A stretch of DNA of 64,000 nucleotides from Celeribacter sp. HF31 (GTDB lineage Bacteria > Pseudomonadota > Alphaproteobacteria > Rhodobacterales > Rhodobacteraceae), in contig NZ_JAATOT010000008.1 in the NCBI RefSeq assembly GCF_011806455.1, positions 124,001 through 188,000 on the forward strand. Reading direction: 5' to 3'. Shown here piece by piece: positions 33,146 to 43,283 of the stretch (positions within the stretch are counted from its first letter, which is position 1; the number at the start of each line of letters is the position of its first letter). The position numbers and the translations under genes were made by a program. The notes beneath the pieces are model-generated. The model was not told where the DNA came from, searched no databases, and was given only the letters and a program-made list of their open reading frames with translations.

Positions 33146-34446
33146 CAGAGTTTTTCCAAAACATCCCGCAGATCGCATATGAAGGCCCGACAAGCACAAA
33201 CGAGTTCGCGTTCAAACATTACAACCCCGATGAGGTGGTGATGGGCAAACGGATGGAGGACCATCTGCGCTTTGCCGTCGCCTATTGGCACAGCTTTGCC
33301 TATGAGGGCGGCGACCCGTTCGGCGGGCGAACCTTTGATCGTCCGTGGTTCGGCGAGGGCATGGCAAAGGCGAAAATGAAGGCCGATGTGGCCTTCGAGA
33401 TGTTCGACATCCTGCAAGCGCCGTTCTTCTGTTTCCACGACCTCGATGTGCGGCCCGAGGGCGCGACATTTGCCGAGAGCAAACGCAACCTCGAAGAGAT
33501 TGTCGATTATTTCGCCGAGAAGATGGAAGGTTCGAAAACGAAACTTCTGTGGGGCACCGCGAACCTCTTTACAAACCGCCGTTTCATGGCGGGTTCTGCC
33601 ACCAACCCGGACCCGGATGTGTTTGCCTATTCCGCCGCGACGATCAAATCCTGCATGGATGCGACGATCAAACTGGGCGGTCAGAACTATGTCCTTTGGG
33701 GCGGGCGCGAGGGCTATGAGACGCTGCTCAACACCGATCTCGACAAAGAGGCGGATCAGGCGGCGAAGATGCTTGAAATGGTGGTCGACTACAAACACAA
33801 GATGGGCTGGGATGGGGCCATTCTGGTCGAGCCCAAGCCGCAGGAGCCCTCGAAGCACCAATATGATTTCGACGTGGCGACGGTTTATGGATTTCTCAAG
33901 CGCTACGGGCTTGAAGGTGAAGTGAAGATGAACATCGAACAGGGTCACGCCATTCTGGCCGGGCATTCGTTTGAGCATGAGCTGGCGCTGGCTGCTTCTC
34001 TGGGCATCCTCGGCTCCATCGACATGAACCGCAACGATTACCAATCCGGTTGGGACACCGACCAATTCCCCAACGCCCCGCATGAGGTGGCGCTGGCCTA
34101 TTACGAGGTGCTCAAAGCGGGCGGCTTCACCACCGGCGGCACCAATTTCGACGCGCGTATCCGGCGGCAATCTCTGGATGCGGAGGACCTGATCCTGGCG
34201 CACGTCGGCGGCATGGATATGTGCGCGCGGGGGCTGAAGGCGGCCGCCGCGATGTTGGAAGACGGGCGTCTGGAAGACGCGCGAACGGCGCGTTATGCCG
34301 ATTGGGACAGCCCAGTGAATGCAAAGATGCTGAAACACGGCGATCTGGACAGCATTCAGGCGCGGGTGCTGGCCGAAGACATCAACCCGGAGCCGCGCTC
34401 TGGCCGGCAGGAGCGGTTGGAGAACCTTGTGAGTTCCTTCGTCTGA
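33142..34446 (+). CDS. xylA: Xylose isomerase
   Basis: 434 residues, class II length. TIM-barrel motifs are clear: [26 protein letters not shown] (catalytic His), [35 protein letters not shown] (metal ligands), [19 protein letters not shown] and [20 protein letters not shown]. It converts D-xylose to D-xylulose, and ends the xyl operon with a strong terminator seven bases after the stop. Confidence 0.97.
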   Translation: MTEFFQNIPQIAYEGPTSTNEFAFKHYNPDEVVMGKRMEDHLRFAVAYWHSFAYEGGDPFGGRTFDRPWFGEGMAKAKMKADVAFEMFDILQAPFFCFHDLDVRPEGATFAESKRNLEEIVDYFAEKMEGSKTKLLWGTANLFTNRRFMAGSATNPDPDVFAYSAATIKSCMDATIKLGGQNYVLWGGREGYETLLNTDLDKEADQAAKMLEMVVDYKHKMGWDGAILVEPKPQEPSKHQYDFDVATVYGFLKRYGLEGEVKMNIEQGHAILAGHSFEHELALAASLGILGSIDMNRNDYQSGWDTDQFPNAPHEVALAYYEVLKAGGFTTGGTNFDARIRRQSLDAEDLILAHVGGMDMCARGLKAAAAMLEDGRLEDARTARYADWDSPVNAKMLKHGDLDSIQARVLAEDINPEPRSGRQERLENLVSSFV

Positions 34447-34452
34447 CATAAG

Positions 34453-34478
34453 AAGGCGGGGAATTTCCCCGCCTTTTT
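34453..34478 (+). terminator. Terminator of the xyl operon
   Basis: AAGGCGGGG and CCCCGCCTTTTT form a long stem around an AATT-type loop with a five-T tail; glpK ends 24 bp further on the opposite strand. Confidence 0.93.
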
Positions 34479-34501
34479 GAGTATTTACGCCAAGAAAAAG
34501 A

Positions 34502-35974
34502 TCAGCGGCTCAGCGTGCGGTGGATGGCGTCGGTCCAGCCGCTGTATTTGTCTTCGCGCGTGGTGTCGTCCATCTCGGGGGAGAATGTCGCCTCCGCTTG
34601 CCACTCTTTGGCAAACTCGTCTGGCGGCGGGCAAAGGCCCACGGCCAGACCCGCGAGATAAGCGGCGCCCAAGGCGGTGGTCTCCAGGTTCTTCGGCCGA
34701 TCCACCGGCGCGCCAAGAATGTCGGCAAGGAATTGCATCGCGAAAGGATTGGCCGACAAGCCGCCATCGACGCGCAGGGTGGTCTCTTGCGGCGCGGTCC
34801 AATCGGCGTGCATGGCCTCAACGAGATCCCGCGTCTGGTAGCCGACGCTTTCGAGTGCGGCGCGGGCAAAGTCATTCGGGCCGGTGTTGCGAGTGAGGCC
34901 AAAGATCGCCCCGCGCGCCTCCGAATCCCACCAGGGCGCACCGAGGCCGGTGAAGGCGGGGACGAGGTAGAGGCTTTGTTCCGGGTCGGCCTTTTCGGCC
35001 ATCTCCAAGGTGTCGGAGGCCTGTTCAATGACGCCCAAACCGTCGCGCAGCCATTGCACCACGGCACCTGCGATAAAGATCGAGCCTTCGAGCGCGTAGG
35101 TCACCTTGCCATCCAATTGATAGGCGATGGTGGTCAGCATGCGGTGGTCGGACCGTACCGGGGTCTCGCCGGTGTTCAACAGCGCGAAACAGCCGGTGCC
35201 ATAGGTGGATTTCATCATGCCGGGGGCGAAACAGGCCTGACCGACGGTGGCCGCCTGTTGATCGCCCGCGACGCCTCGGATCGGGATTGCATCGCCAAAG
35301 AGCGTGGTTTCGCCAAAATCGCCGGAGCTGTCGCGCACCTCTGGTAGCATCTCCATAGGAATGCCGAGACGGTCACATATCTCCGTGTCCCACGTGCCTT
35401 CGTGGATGTTGTAGAGCATCGTGCGGCAGGCGTTGGTGGCGTCCGTTGCATGCACCCGGCCTTCGGTGAGCTGCCAGATCAGCCATGTGTCGACCGTGCC
35501 GAATTTGAGTGTCCCGGCCTTGGCCTTTTCGCGCGCCCCGTCATGTTGGTCCAAAATCCACGCCAGTTTCGTCGCGGAGAAATAGGGATCGAGCAACAAC
35601 CCGGTGCGGGCGGTCACCTCGTCCTCAAATCCCTCTTCGCGCAGCCGGGCACAGAGATCGGCGGTGCGACGGTCCTGCCAGACGATGGCGCGATGCAGGG
35701 GTTTCCCGGTCTCGGCGTCCCAGACCACGGTGGTTTCGCGTTGATTGGTCAGCCCCAGTGCGGTCGGCGTGGCACCGGTTTCCGCCAGTACCTGCGTCAC
35801 GCAATGTTTCGAGCTGTGCCACAGATCCATCGCCTCATGTTCCACCCAGCCGGAATGTGGAAAATGCTGGTCGAATTCTTCCTGCGCGCTGGTGATGGGG
35901 CGGAGCCCGGCGTCATAGAGGATCGCGCGCGTCGAGGTGGTGCCTTGGTCGAGGGCCAGAATGCTGTCGGTCAT
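34502..35974 (-). CDS. glpK: Glycerol kinase
   Basis: 490 residues from ATG 35974 ([21 protein letters not shown]). FGGY kinase with glycerol-specific text: [67 protein letters not shown] and [25 protein letters not shown]. It converts glycerol to glycerol 3-phosphate for the GlpD gene upstream in the same unit. The extended frame to 36091 reads into the glpD 3' end and is not used. No glpF facilitator or glpR is in the window. Confidence 0.96.
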   Translation of the reverse strand: MTDSILALDQGTTSTRAILYDAGLRPITSAQEEFDQHFPHSGWVEHEAMDLWHSSKHCVTQVLAETGATPTALGLTNQRETTVVWDAETGKPLHRAIVWQDRRTADLCARLREEGFEDEVTARTGLLLDPYFSATKLAWILDQHDGAREKAKAGTLKFGTVDTWLIWQLTEGRVHATDATNACRTMLYNIHEGTWDTEICDRLGIPMEMLPEVRDSSGDFGETTLFGDAIPIRGVAGDQQAATVGQACFAPGMMKSTYGTGCFALLNTGETPVRSDHRMLTTIAYQLDGKVTYALEGSIFIAGAVVQWLRDGLGVIEQASDTLEMAEKADPEQSLYLVPAFTGLGAPWWDSEARGAIFGLTRNTGPNDFARAALESVGYQTRDLVEAMHADWTAPQETTLRVDGGLSANPFAMQFLADILGAPVDRPKNLETTALGAAYLAGLAVGLCPPPDEFAKEWQAEATFSPEMDDTTREDKYSGWTDAIHRTLSR

Positions 35975-36008
35975 GAGGTCTCCCTTTCTCAAGAGGATAG
36001 GGCGGCTT

Positions 36009-37595
36009 TCATCCCTCGACAAGCAGCGGCACGTGTTGGCGCATCCAGTCGTCGATGGCGGCGATCTCGGCGGCGGTGAGACGCAGGCCAAGCTTGGTGC
36101 GCCGCCAGATCACATCTTCGACCTCGCGGGCGAATTCCTCGCGGATCAGATAGCGCAGCTCTGCCTCCGTCAGCCCATGGCCGAAATCGCGACCCATGTC
36201 GGAGGCGCCAACCACATCCTCGAAAATTCCCGCCGCGTTGCGCCCGTAGAGATGGACGAGGCGTTCGGCGGACTCGGGGCTCAGAAACGGGAATTGGAGG
36301 ATGAGCGAGGTGGCCTGTTCCTTGTCGCGGCCATAGGTGAAGCCGCCGGGCAGAGCGGCGCCTTTGGTCCAGGGCTGTTTCATCGTGACATGCCCGCTGA
36401 GCTTGTCCAAAGCGGCCTCGGCGAGTTTGCGGTAGGTGGTGATCTTGCCGCCGAAAACATTGAGCAAGGGCGGGCCGTTTTCATCGAGCGAGAGCACATA
36501 TTCGCGGGTCGCGGCGGTGGCACTTGAGGCGCCGTCCTCATAGAGCGGGCGGACGCCGGCGAAGGAATGCACCACATCGGCCTGGGTCAGCGGCGTCTTG
36601 AGGTACTGGTTCGCGAAATCAAGGAGGTAGCGTTTTTCTTCAAAGGTTGCTTCGGCCACCAGAGGATCGGCCTCATGCGGGGCTTCGGTGGTGCCGATCA
36701 TGGTGAAATCGCGCTGGTAGGGCAGGAAAAAGATGATGCGCCCGTCGGAGCCCTGGAGGAAATAGGCCTTGTCGTGCTCATAGAGCCGGTTGACGACGAT
36801 ATGCGAGCCGCGCACGAGGCGGACGCGCTCAGAAGAATTGACCCCGATCACGCCCGTGACGATGTCGGCGACCCAAGGCCCGCCCGCGTTGACCAAAGCC
36901 TTGGCTTTGAATGTGCCTTGTCCTTCGACCTCGATCACCCAATGATCCACCTCACGCCGCGCGGAGGTGACCTTGGCCTGCGTCATGATCTTGGCGCCCA
37001 AATCCCGTGCGTCCATGGCGTTCAACACCACAAGCCGCGCGTCATTCACCCAGACATCGGAATATTCGAACGCGTGTTTGAACATCTCCTTCAAGGGCGC
37101 GCCCTCGGGTCGGCCCTTGAGATCATAACCGGTGGTGCCGGGTAGGATTTTGCGCTTGCCCAGATGGTCATACATCCAAAGCCCGATGCGGATGATCCAG
37201 CCGGGGCGCTGGCCCTTGAGCCAGGGCATGGTGTATTTCAACAGCTTCGAGATCGGCGTGTCTGCGTCGAACCGCATCTCTTTCGAGAGCGGCAGGACAA
37301 AGCGCATCGGGAAGGCGATATGCGGCATGGCTTGCAATAGCACCTCGCGCTCTTCCAAAGCCTCGCGCACCAGACGGATTTCGCCGTATTCGAGATAGCG
37401 CAATCCACCGTGAAAGAGCTTCGAGGAGGCCGAAGAGGTCGCCTGCGCCAGATCGCCCATCTCGGCCAGCGCGACCTTAAGCCCACGCCCCGCCGCATCG
37501 CGGGCGATGCCACAGCCATTGACCCCGCCGCCGATGATGAAGAGGTCGAGGAGGTCGTCTTTTTCGGATGCTTTGGTCATGTCTGGGGAGGTCAT
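36009..37595 (-). CDS. glpD: FAD-dependent glycerol-3-phosphate dehydrogenase
   Basis: 528 residues from ATG 37595 (alternative ATG at 37580; neither has a clear ribosome site). The FAD loop is [27 protein letters not shown], followed by [69 protein letters not shown] and a C-terminal DAO_C helical domain ending near [22 protein letters not shown]. The aerobic membrane-associated enzyme oxidises glycerol 3-phosphate and reduces quinone. A TTGACA on the minus strand (37657-37652) could be its -35 element, but no good -10 follows. Confidence 0.95.
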   Translation of the reverse strand: MTSPDMTKASEKDDLLDLFIIGGGVNGCGIARDAAGRGLKVALAEMGDLAQATSSASSKLFHGGLRYLEYGEIRLVREALEEREVLLQAMPHIAFPMRFVLPLSKEMRFDADTPISKLLKYTMPWLKGQRPGWIIRIGLWMYDHLGKRKILPGTTGYDLKGRPEGAPLKEMFKHAFEYSDVWVNDARLVVLNAMDARDLGAKIMTQAKVTSARREVDHWVIEVEGQGTFKAKALVNAGGPWVADIVTGVIGVNSSERVRLVRGSHIVVNRLYEHDKAYFLQGSDGRIIFFLPYQRDFTMIGTTEAPHEADPLVAEATFEEKRYLLDFANQYLKTPLTQADVVHSFAGVRPLYEDGASSATAATREYVLSLDENGPPLLNVFGGKITTYRKLAEAALDKLSGHVTMKQPWTKGAALPGGFTYGRDKEQATSLILQFPFLSPESAERLVHLYGRNAAGIFEDVVGASDMGRDFGHGLTEAELRYLIREEFAREVEDVIWRRTKLGLRLTAAEIAAIDDWMRQHVPLLVEG

Positions 37596-37830
37596 GTCAT
37601 GCTTTGCAAAATGAAACTGTCTGTTGTTAACGGTGACCCTGTGCGAAAAATTGTCAAGAAAAGGTTTTTTGACCAGAGATTTAGGCGCGCGTCGGGGAAA
37701 AGGTCGGGGAAAAGACTGCGTAAAAGCAAGGTTAAACCTCGCGGATCGCCGAGATGGTCTTGTCATTTCAGGTTGTCATTCCCGGGCTGATCGGAGACCC
37801 TGCAGGAAAGTCCATAAAGAGGCGGTGCCG

Positions 37831-38820
37831 ATGAAATTCTTCCCCATGTTCCTGCGCATGATCGAGCGCGATGTCGTCATCATAGGGGGCGGCGAAACGG
37901 CGGCGCAAAAGGCCCGCCTGATGCTCAAGACCGAGGCAAGGATCGTCTTGGCGGCGCCGGAACTGGAGCCGGAACTGGCCGCTTTGGTGGCCGAAGGGCG
38001 CGCGGTGCAGCACGCGGGCGAGATCACCGACGACCTCTTTGCCAACGCCGCGCTGGTGTTTGTTTGCACCGAAGATGAGGCGCGCGATTCCGAGCTCTAT
38101 CATGTGGTGCGCGCGGCGGGCGCCTTGGTCAATGTCGTCGATCGGCCGGATCTCTGCGAGGCGAACACCCCCTCTCTGGTGGACCGCGATCCTTTGGTGG
38201 TGGCGATCGGCACCGAAGGCGCAGCGCCGGTTTTGGCCCGTCAGATTAAGACCCGTTTGGAGGAGATGCTCGAGCCGCGTCTGGGCGATCTCGTCGCCCT
38301 TGGCGGGCGGCTCCGGGACCATGTGGCCGAAGAGGTGCCGCGCGCCAAACGACGGGCGTTCTGGCGCTGGGTCTATGCGGAAACACCGCGACGGCTCTTT
38401 GCCAAAGGCGCCGAGCGCGAGGCCGCCAAAGTGATCAAGGCGGCGATTGCCGAGGGCGGTGCGCCGGAGAGTGGCACAAAGGGCGGGCAGGGCGCCATCG
38501 CGCTTTTGCCGGTCGGAAGTCTGGACCCCGACCTGATGACGCTGCGCGCGGTGCAGCGGTTGCAAGAGGCCGATCTGGTGATCTGTGCCGAGGCCGAGTT
38601 TGCGCCCATACTGGAACTCGCGCGCCGCGATGCGGAGCGGGTCATCGTGGGCCAGAGCTATGGCACAGAAGAGTGGCTTTTGTCGGATCAGCGCAAGGTG
38701 ATCATGGCGAAATGCGAGGCGGGCGCGCGCGTGGTCTGGCTGGTCAGTCGCCGGGACGCCGAACGCGCGGCTTTGGGCCTGCCGGAAGACATCGAACGCG
38801 TTCCCGCAGTTCGGGTTTAA
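37831..38820 (+). CDS. CysG-like siroheme protein: Met8 domain plus shortened SUMT-like end
   Basis: 329 residues from ATG 37831. Residues 1-~205 are the precorrin-2 dehydrogenase/ferrochelatase (Met8/CysG N-terminal) domain: [94 protein letters not shown] text spanning about 70-140. From about 225 a methyltransferase start is recognisable ([28 protein letters not shown]), but the chain stops about 100 residues later, lacking most of the ~240-residue SUMT domain. NAD binding and Fe insertion may be intact while methylation is probably not. It precedes the adenine deaminase gene by 23 bp. Confidence 0.82.
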   Translation: MKFFPMFLRMIERDVVIIGGGETAAQKARLMLKTEARIVLAAPELEPELAALVAEGRAVQHAGEITDDLFANAALVFVCTEDEARDSELYHVVRAAGALVNVVDRPDLCEANTPSLVDRDPLVVAIGTEGAAPVLARQIKTRLEEMLEPRLGDLVALGGRLRDHVAEEVPRAKRRAFWRWVYAETPRRLFAKGAEREAAKVIKAAIAEGGAPESGTKGGQGAIALLPVGSLDPDLMTLRAVQRLQEADLVICAEAEFAPILELARRDAERVIVGQSYGTEEWLLSDQRKVIMAKCEAGARVVWLVSRRDAERAALGLPEDIERVPAVRV

Positions 38821-38843
38821 GGCGTGAGTTTAAGGAGAAGATC

Positions 38844-40538
38844 ATGAGCGATTTGGAACATCGGATTGCCGTGGCGCGCGGCGAGGCGCCCGCGGATATT
38901 GTGCTCAAGAACGGTTCGATCTTTGATCTCATGACCGGCGAATTGATCGTCGGCGATGTGGCCATCGTGGGCGACCGGATCGCGGGCGTTTATGAGCGCT
39001 ACGAAGGCAAGCGCGAGATCGACGTCACGGGGCAGGTGATCGTGCCCGGTTTCATCGACACGCATTTGCACATCGAAAGCTCTCTGGTGACGCCGTTTGA
39101 GTTCGACCGCTGCGTCCTGCCGCGCGGCGTGACGACGGCGATCTGCGATCCGCATGAGATCGCCAATGTCATCGGCCTGCCGGGCATCCGCTATTTCCAG
39201 GAGGCCTCCGAGCACACGTTGATGTCGATCCGGGTGCAACTCAGCTCCTGCGTGCCCTCGACCCATATGGAGACGGCAGGGGCCGAGCTTTTGGCCGAGG
39301 ATTTGAAAGAGGTCATGGGGCATAAATCCGGCATCGGTCTGGCGGAATTCATGAATTACCCCGGCGTGATTTACCGCGACCCGGAGGCGATGAAGAAACT
39401 TCGCCTCTTTGAGGACGCCCATATCGACGGCCATTGTCCGCAACTCTCCGGCACTGATCTCAACGCCTATATCGCCGCCGGTATCCGCACCGAACACGAG
39501 GCGACCACCGTCGAGGAGGCCCGCGAGAAGCTGCGCAAAGGGATGCGGGTGCTCATTCGCGAAGGCTCCGTGTCCAAGGACATGCATGCGCTGCAACCGC
39601 TTTTGACCCATCTGACCGCGCCCTACATGTGCCTCTGCACCGACGACCGCAACCCGCTGGACATCGGCGAGCATGGCCATCTGGATTACGTGATCCGCAC
39701 ATTGATTGCGCTTGGAAGCCCGGCTCTGGCCGTCTACCGCGCGGCGACTTTGTCGGCGGCGGAGGCCTTTGGGTTGAAAGATCGTGGCATGATCGCGCCG
39801 GGCAAACGCGCCGACATTGTGGTGCTGGACAGTCTGGAAAACTGCAATGCTTCCATGGTTTTCGCGGGCGGAATTGAAGTAAATGACGCCGCCTTTGCCG
39901 CGCGCGGTCATGTGGCACCTGTGGGCCGTGGCTCGGTCAAAGCGCCCAAGGTCACGCCGGAGCAGTTCCGCACCACCGGCAACCGCGAAGAGGTCGATGT
40001 GATCGGCATCATCGAGGGCAAGATCATCACCGAACATCTGCGCGAAACCGTGCCCATCGTCGATGGCGACAAGGCCCCGGACCCCGCGCGTGATCTGTCC
40101 CGGATCACCGTGATCGAACGCCACGGCAAGAACGGCAATATTGCCTCTGGGTTTGTCAAAGGCTTCGGCCTCAAAGCGGGCGCGATTGCCTCCACCGTCT
40201 GTCACGATCACCACAATATCGCCTGCGTTGGGGTCGATTACGCCGATATGGCGCTGGCCGCGAACCGCCTGTCGGAGGTCGAAGGCGGCTTTGTCGTGGT
40301 GAAAGACGGCAAAGTCCTGGCCGAGCTGGCGCTGCCTGTGGCGGGGCTGATGAGCCTTGAGCCCTTCGAGGTGGTGCGTGATGATCTGGTCGATCTGCGT
40401 GCGGCGGCGGCCTCCTTGGGGGTCACGTTGGAAGAGCCGTTCTTGCAGCTGGCCTTTCTGGCGCTGCCGGTTATTCCGGCGCTCAAAATCACCGACCGGG
40501 GCATGGTCGATGTGACGAGGTTCGAGATCATCGCCTGA
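38844..40538 (+). CDS. ade: Adenine deaminase
   Basis: 564 residues from ATG 38844 with AAGGAG at 38832. Amidohydrolase metal site [20 protein letters not shown] near 68, [34 protein letters not shown], then FMCLCTDDR-type text ([24 protein letters not shown]) and a long C-terminal region with [35 protein letters not shown] characteristic of the Ade family. It deaminates adenine to hypoxanthine in purine salvage. It sits directly behind the CysG-like gene, with which it shares a transcript although no metabolic link is evident. Confidence 0.95.
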   Translation: MSDLEHRIAVARGEAPADIVLKNGSIFDLMTGELIVGDVAIVGDRIAGVYERYEGKREIDVTGQVIVPGFIDTHLHIESSLVTPFEFDRCVLPRGVTTAICDPHEIANVIGLPGIRYFQEASEHTLMSIRVQLSSCVPSTHMETAGAELLAEDLKEVMGHKSGIGLAEFMNYPGVIYRDPEAMKKLRLFEDAHIDGHCPQLSGTDLNAYIAAGIRTEHEATTVEEAREKLRKGMRVLIREGSVSKDMHALQPLLTHLTAPYMCLCTDDRNPLDIGEHGHLDYVIRTLIALGSPALAVYRAATLSAAEAFGLKDRGMIAPGKRADIVVLDSLENCNASMVFAGGIEVNDAAFAARGHVAPVGRGSVKAPKVTPEQFRTTGNREEVDVIGIIEGKIITEHLRETVPIVDGDKAPDPARDLSRITVIERHGKNGNIASGFVKGFGLKAGAIASTVCHDHHNIACVGVDYADMALAANRLSEVEGGFVVVKDGKVLAELALPVAGLMSLEPFEVVRDDLVDLRAAAASLGVTLEEPFLQLAFLALPVIPALKITDRGMVDVTRFEIIA

Positions 40539-40562
40539 CACTGTTTAGCGCCTGAAAAACAG

Positions 40563-40591
40563 CCCGCCCTTTGCCAAGAGGGCGGGTTTTT
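40563..40591 (+). terminator. Terminator after adenine deaminase
   Basis: CCCGCCCT and AGGGCGGG pair around TTTGCCAAG-type loop sequence, followed by TTTTT. Confidence 0.93.
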
Positions 40592-40617
40592 CCATGTCAT
40601 AATGAGTGTCACAATAA

Positions 40618-40635
40618 GTGAACTAATTAGTTTAC
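40618..40635. promoter_or_regulatory. Palindrome 1 upstream of small lipoprotein gene
   Basis: GTGAACTAATTAGTTTAC: a 12-bp perfect core AACTAATTAGTT with near-symmetric flanks, in an AT-rich promoter region. Confidence 0.5.
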
Positions 40636-40642
40636 TTTTATG

Positions 40643-40669
40643 CAATATCCATATTGACGAAATCGTCAA
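40643..40669. promoter_or_regulatory. Overlapping palindromes 2 and 3 upstream of small lipoprotein gene
   Basis: CAATATCCATATTG (40643-40656, 6-bp arms) overlaps TTGACGAAATCGTCAA (40654-40669, 7-bp arms). The second includes a -35-like TTGACG. The stacking of three palindromes within 52 bp suggests tight control of the small gene. Confidence 0.5.
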
Positions 40670-40716
40670 AATGACCAAATTGAGAGCAAGACAGACGTTT
40701 TCGAAAGGAGAGATTC

Positions 40717-40911
40717 ATGAAAAAGCTGATCCTTCCCGCCCTCCTTCCTATGGTGGTCCTGCTCACGCTTTCGGGCTGCGCAGACGGCAAATACCCGGTG
40801 TCGCAATGCACCACCGCCGACCACTATCCGGTGGCCTGCCAAAACATCGAAGAGGGCCAAAGCCCGGCCGATCTCGAACCGGTCGAAGTTCCGGCCTTTA
40901 CCGGCGCTTAA
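40717..40911 (+). CDS. Small lipoprotein of unknown function
   Basis: 64 residues with AAAGGAGAG before the ATG. A lipoprotein signal (KLILPALLPMVVLLTLSGC, cysteine 20) leads to a mature peptide of only 45 residues containing two further cysteines (CTTADHYPVAC) and an acidic, proline-rich end. I do not recognise a family. The gene has its own promoter region with three palindromes and converges on the hydroxyacid dehydrogenase with three bases between stops. Confidence 0.8.
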   Translation: MKKLILPALLPMVVLLTLSGCADGKYPVSQCTTADHYPVACQNIEEGQSPADLEPVEVPAFTGA

Positions 40912-40914
40912 GCC

Positions 40915-41856
40915 TCAGTAGCCGCGCGCCAGATTGACCACATCGGACAGCGGCGCGCTGGCGATCAGGGCGCTCAGATTGTTGAGCGTTTTTTGCTCGA
41001 AGCGTGCGCGTTCCGCCGTGCCGCCTTTGTAGGATTCATGCGGGGTCAAAAGCACCTTCGGATGGGTCCAGATCGGATCATCGGCCCGGGGCGGTTCGGG
41101 ATGGGTGACGTCGAGCGTCGCCTTGCCCAGCCGCCCCGCATCCAACGCCCGCAAGAGTGCGGCTTGATCCACCAGCGCCCCGCGCGCCACGTTGATCAGA
41201 TGCAGCCCCGGCTTGGCGTGGGACAACAGAGTGTCATTCACCATCGCCTCGGTCTCCGGCGTGTGGGGCATCGCCAGCACCACATGGTCGGAGCCTGCCA
41301 TGACCTCCTCGGCAGAGGCGCAGGGGGTGATCCCCTCAGGCACCTTCTCCCAAACCCCACGCCGTGTCGCCAGCACCCGCATGTCAAAGGCCCGCGCGCG
41401 TTTCGCCACCGCCTCGCCGATGGCGCCAAAGCCGATGAGGCCCAGAGTCTTGTCCTCCAACGTGCCAAAAACCCGCGTGCCCCAATCCGCGAGTGACGTG
41501 GTGCGCGCCGCGAAAATATCCTTTTCCACCAAGAGCATCGCCGCCATGACATATTCAGCAATCTGCGGTGCGGTCAGTCCACGACCGTTGGTGACGACCC
41601 GGTCCCGCATCAGCCAATCGGGATAGATCTCGATCCCGGCAGAAAAGGTCTGCACCCATTTGAGCCGTGGATAAACCATCTGCGGCGCCTCAGCCCAGGA
41701 CCGAAACGCCCGCGTCACCAAGATCTCTGTCTCCTGAGGCAAATCCCATGGGCGTTCTCGGTCAAAATGGTCGATCACCCGCGGCGCGCTTGGGTGTGCG
41801 GCCAGACTGCGGCCAAAGCCTTCGTCGATTTGATTGACGATCACGGGGGAGGGCAT
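40915..41856 (-). CDS. D-2-hydroxyacid dehydrogenase (NAD-binding)
   Basis: 313 residues from ATG 41856 (MPSPVIVNQIDEGFGR). The NAD loop is TLGLIGFGAIGEAVAKRARAF, then HVVLAMPHTPETEAMVNDTLL, INVARGALVDQAALLRAL (catalytic Arg), DVTHPEPPRADDP (Glu) and LLTPHESYKGG (His). The substrate-binding N-terminal domain is short and divergent. Relatives reduce glyoxylate/hydroxypyruvate or bulky 2-oxoacids; which one cannot be decided. It stands alone, upstream of the RskA/ECF unit on the same strand. Confidence 0.87.
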   Translation of the reverse strand: MPSPVIVNQIDEGFGRSLAAHPSAPRVIDHFDRERPWDLPQETEILVTRAFRSWAEAPQMVYPRLKWVQTFSAGIEIYPDWLMRDRVVTNGRGLTAPQIAEYVMAAMLLVEKDIFAARTTSLADWGTRVFGTLEDKTLGLIGFGAIGEAVAKRARAFDMRVLATRRGVWEKVPEGITPCASAEEVMAGSDHVVLAMPHTPETEAMVNDTLLSHAKPGLHLINVARGALVDQAALLRALDAGRLGKATLDVTHPEPPRADDPIWTHPKVLLTPHESYKGGTAERARFEQKTLNNLSALIASAPLSDVVNLARGY

Positions 41857-41921
41857 GTGAGGCTCTTTCTGTCGCGGTTTCAAAGCCTTGGTAGCGAGCC
41901 TTGCCTCAGATTTCCAGCCTC

Positions 41922-42599
41922 TCAGAGTTCAAACACCGCCGCAGAGGCCAAAATGTCGCCGGTCGGTTGGCCTGTGGGCGAGCCACCCGGCGGCTCATCG
42001 GAGACAGCCATGGTGGCGCCTTCAACCTGCGCCAAAAGCGCGGCCGGGATGGTCACGCGAATTTCGCCGATCTCGGAGGGCACGAGGCCCAAGGAGACGG
42101 GCGTCTCAGAGCCATCTGCGATAAGCCAAAGCTCCAGCGCCCGACCGGGGCGCGGCGCGCCTTGGTTCAATTGCACGATCATCACATCGGTCTCGGGGAT
42201 AAACCCTGCGGCCACGACCAGATCGCCGCTCACCAGATCGACGTGGAATTTCGGACCGGGGGCATTGAGCAGCGGAGCGAAGGCAAGAAACCCGACCATC
42301 GCGACGGCGGCCGCCCCCGAGGCCCAAAGCCCGAAGATCGAGCGTTTCGGGCCAGAGGGCGCGGGGGCGATCTGGGCCATGATCCGCGATTTGAGCGCCT
42401 TGGAAGGGCGCACTTCGGCCAGATCGCCCGCGAAAACCGCCAGCTCGCGCTCCCATTCATGCACCATGCGCTGAAGCTCCGGGTCGTCTTTCAGACGCGC
42501 TTCGAAACGGGCCTCCTCGACGGCGTCGAGCAGGCGCAGCACATATTCCCCGGCAAGGGCGGGGTCGTTGTCTTCCGTGTGATCGCTCTCATCGGTCAT
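41922..42599 (-). CDS. RskA-family anti-sigma factor
   Basis: 225 residues. A cytoplasmic N-terminal anti-sigma domain (YVLRLLDAVEEARFEARLKDDPELQRMVHEWE, about 18-50) is followed by one membrane helix near 90-112 (IFGLWASGAAAVAMVGFLAFAPLL) and a periplasmic RskA domain (about 115-225) with IVQLNQGAPRPGRALELWLIADG and SDEPPGGSPTGQPTG. It lies 28 bp after the ECF sigma gene in the same direction, the usual pairing in which the membrane protein holds the sigma factor until an envelope signal releases it. Confidence 0.88.
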   Translation of the reverse strand: MTDESDHTEDNDPALAGEYVLRLLDAVEEARFEARLKDDPELQRMVHEWERELAVFAGDLAEVRPSKALKSRIMAQIAPAPSGPKRSIFGLWASGAAAVAMVGFLAFAPLLNAPGPKFHVDLVSGDLVVAAGFIPETDVMIVQLNQGAPRPGRALELWLIADGSETPVSLGLVPSEIGEIRVTIPAALLAQVEGATMAVSDEPPGGSPTGQPTGDILASAAVFEL

Positions 42600-42627
42600 T
42601 GGTTCAACATCCCATCAGGTGCTCAGG

Positions 42628-43176
42628 TTAAGCGCTCAGGCAGTCGCGCAAGGAGATCAGGCTGCGGCGCAGCCAGGTGCGCATGGTGTTCAACGGCACG
42701 CGAAATTTTTCGGCCAGATCGGCGTAGCTGTCGCCTTCGAGATAGGCGCCGCGCACCGCGTTTTTGCGGTCGGGCTCCAGTGCGTCGAGACAGTCGTTCA
42801 GCCGGGCCGTCTCCGAGGCCGCGATGCTTTGTGCTTCAGGGCATGGGCCGGGATCGGCGAGATCGGGCATGTCAGTCACATCGCGCGGGCTGCCCTGGCG
42901 CTGTTTCGCACGCAGCCGGTCGATCGCCAGATTGCGCGCCACGGTGACAAGCCAAGTGATCGGACTGTGACCCGTCACGACATAGCGGTCCGCCTTGTGC
43001 CAAATGCGCAGATAGACCTCCTGCAACACATCCTCGGCCTCGGCACGGTTGTTCAAGACGCGCAGCACAACGCCGAAAAGTTTGCCATTCGTGGCATCAT
43101 AAAGCTCTGAAAAGGCGTGACGATCCTTGAGCGCGATCCGTGCGATCATCTGTTCGATCTCTGCCCGTGTGCGCAT
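42628..43176 (-). CDS. ECF RNA polymerase sigma factor (SigK-like group)
   Basis: 182 residues from ATG 43176 (MRTRAEIEQMIARIALKD). Region 2 is seen as DRHAFSELYDATNGKLFGVVLRVLNNRAEAEDVLQEVYLRIWHKADRY-type text at 17-65, with SPITWLVTVARNLAIDRLRAKQ; region 4 as LNDCLDALEPDRKNAVRGAYLEGDSYADLAEKFRVPLNTMRTWLRRSL-type text at 125-175. Followed by the RskA anti-sigma gene. The regulon is unknown; the nearby DUF7282-like gene is a candidate target, although I find no convincing shared promoter motif. Confidence 0.92.
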   Translation of the reverse strand: MRTRAEIEQMIARIALKDRHAFSELYDATNGKLFGVVLRVLNNRAEAEDVLQEVYLRIWHKADRYVVTGHSPITWLVTVARNLAIDRLRAKQRQGSPRDVTDMPDLADPGPCPEAQSIAASETARLNDCLDALEPDRKNAVRGAYLEGDSYADLAEKFRVPLNTMRTWLRRSLISLRDCLSA

Positions 43177-43231
43177 CTTTGAACCCTGTACCAAACACCT
43201 GTTGCAAAGAGCATATAGCGTCCGGAGACAT

Positions 43232-43264
43232 AAAAACACCCGGCACGAAACACGCGCCGGGTGT
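43232..43264 (-). terminator. Terminator of the DUF7282-like gene
   Basis: Read on the minus strand, ACACCCGGC and GCCGGGTGT form a 9-bp stem with an 11-base loop, followed by TTTT. It separates the DUF7282-like gene from the ECF sigma gene, which therefore needs its own promoter. Confidence 0.88.
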
Positions 43265-43283
43265 CGTCACCGTTTGGCGCGGA

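Noticed and set aside
29585-33199. 1204-codon open frame antisense to xylH-xylG-xylB
   Set aside because: It mirrors the codon bias of the true xyl genes (GC-rich third positions leave the opposite strand open), has Arg/His/Asp-rich composition and no domain resemblance.
37624-37680. Sigma-70 promoter for glpD
   Set aside because: A good TTGACA exists on the minus strand but no acceptable -10 at the right spacing, so it is not listed as a feature.
38460-38820. Frameshifted full-length CysG
   Set aside because: I looked for a continuing SUMT domain after the stop; the adenine deaminase gene follows at once with its own ribosome site, so a true truncation is more likely.
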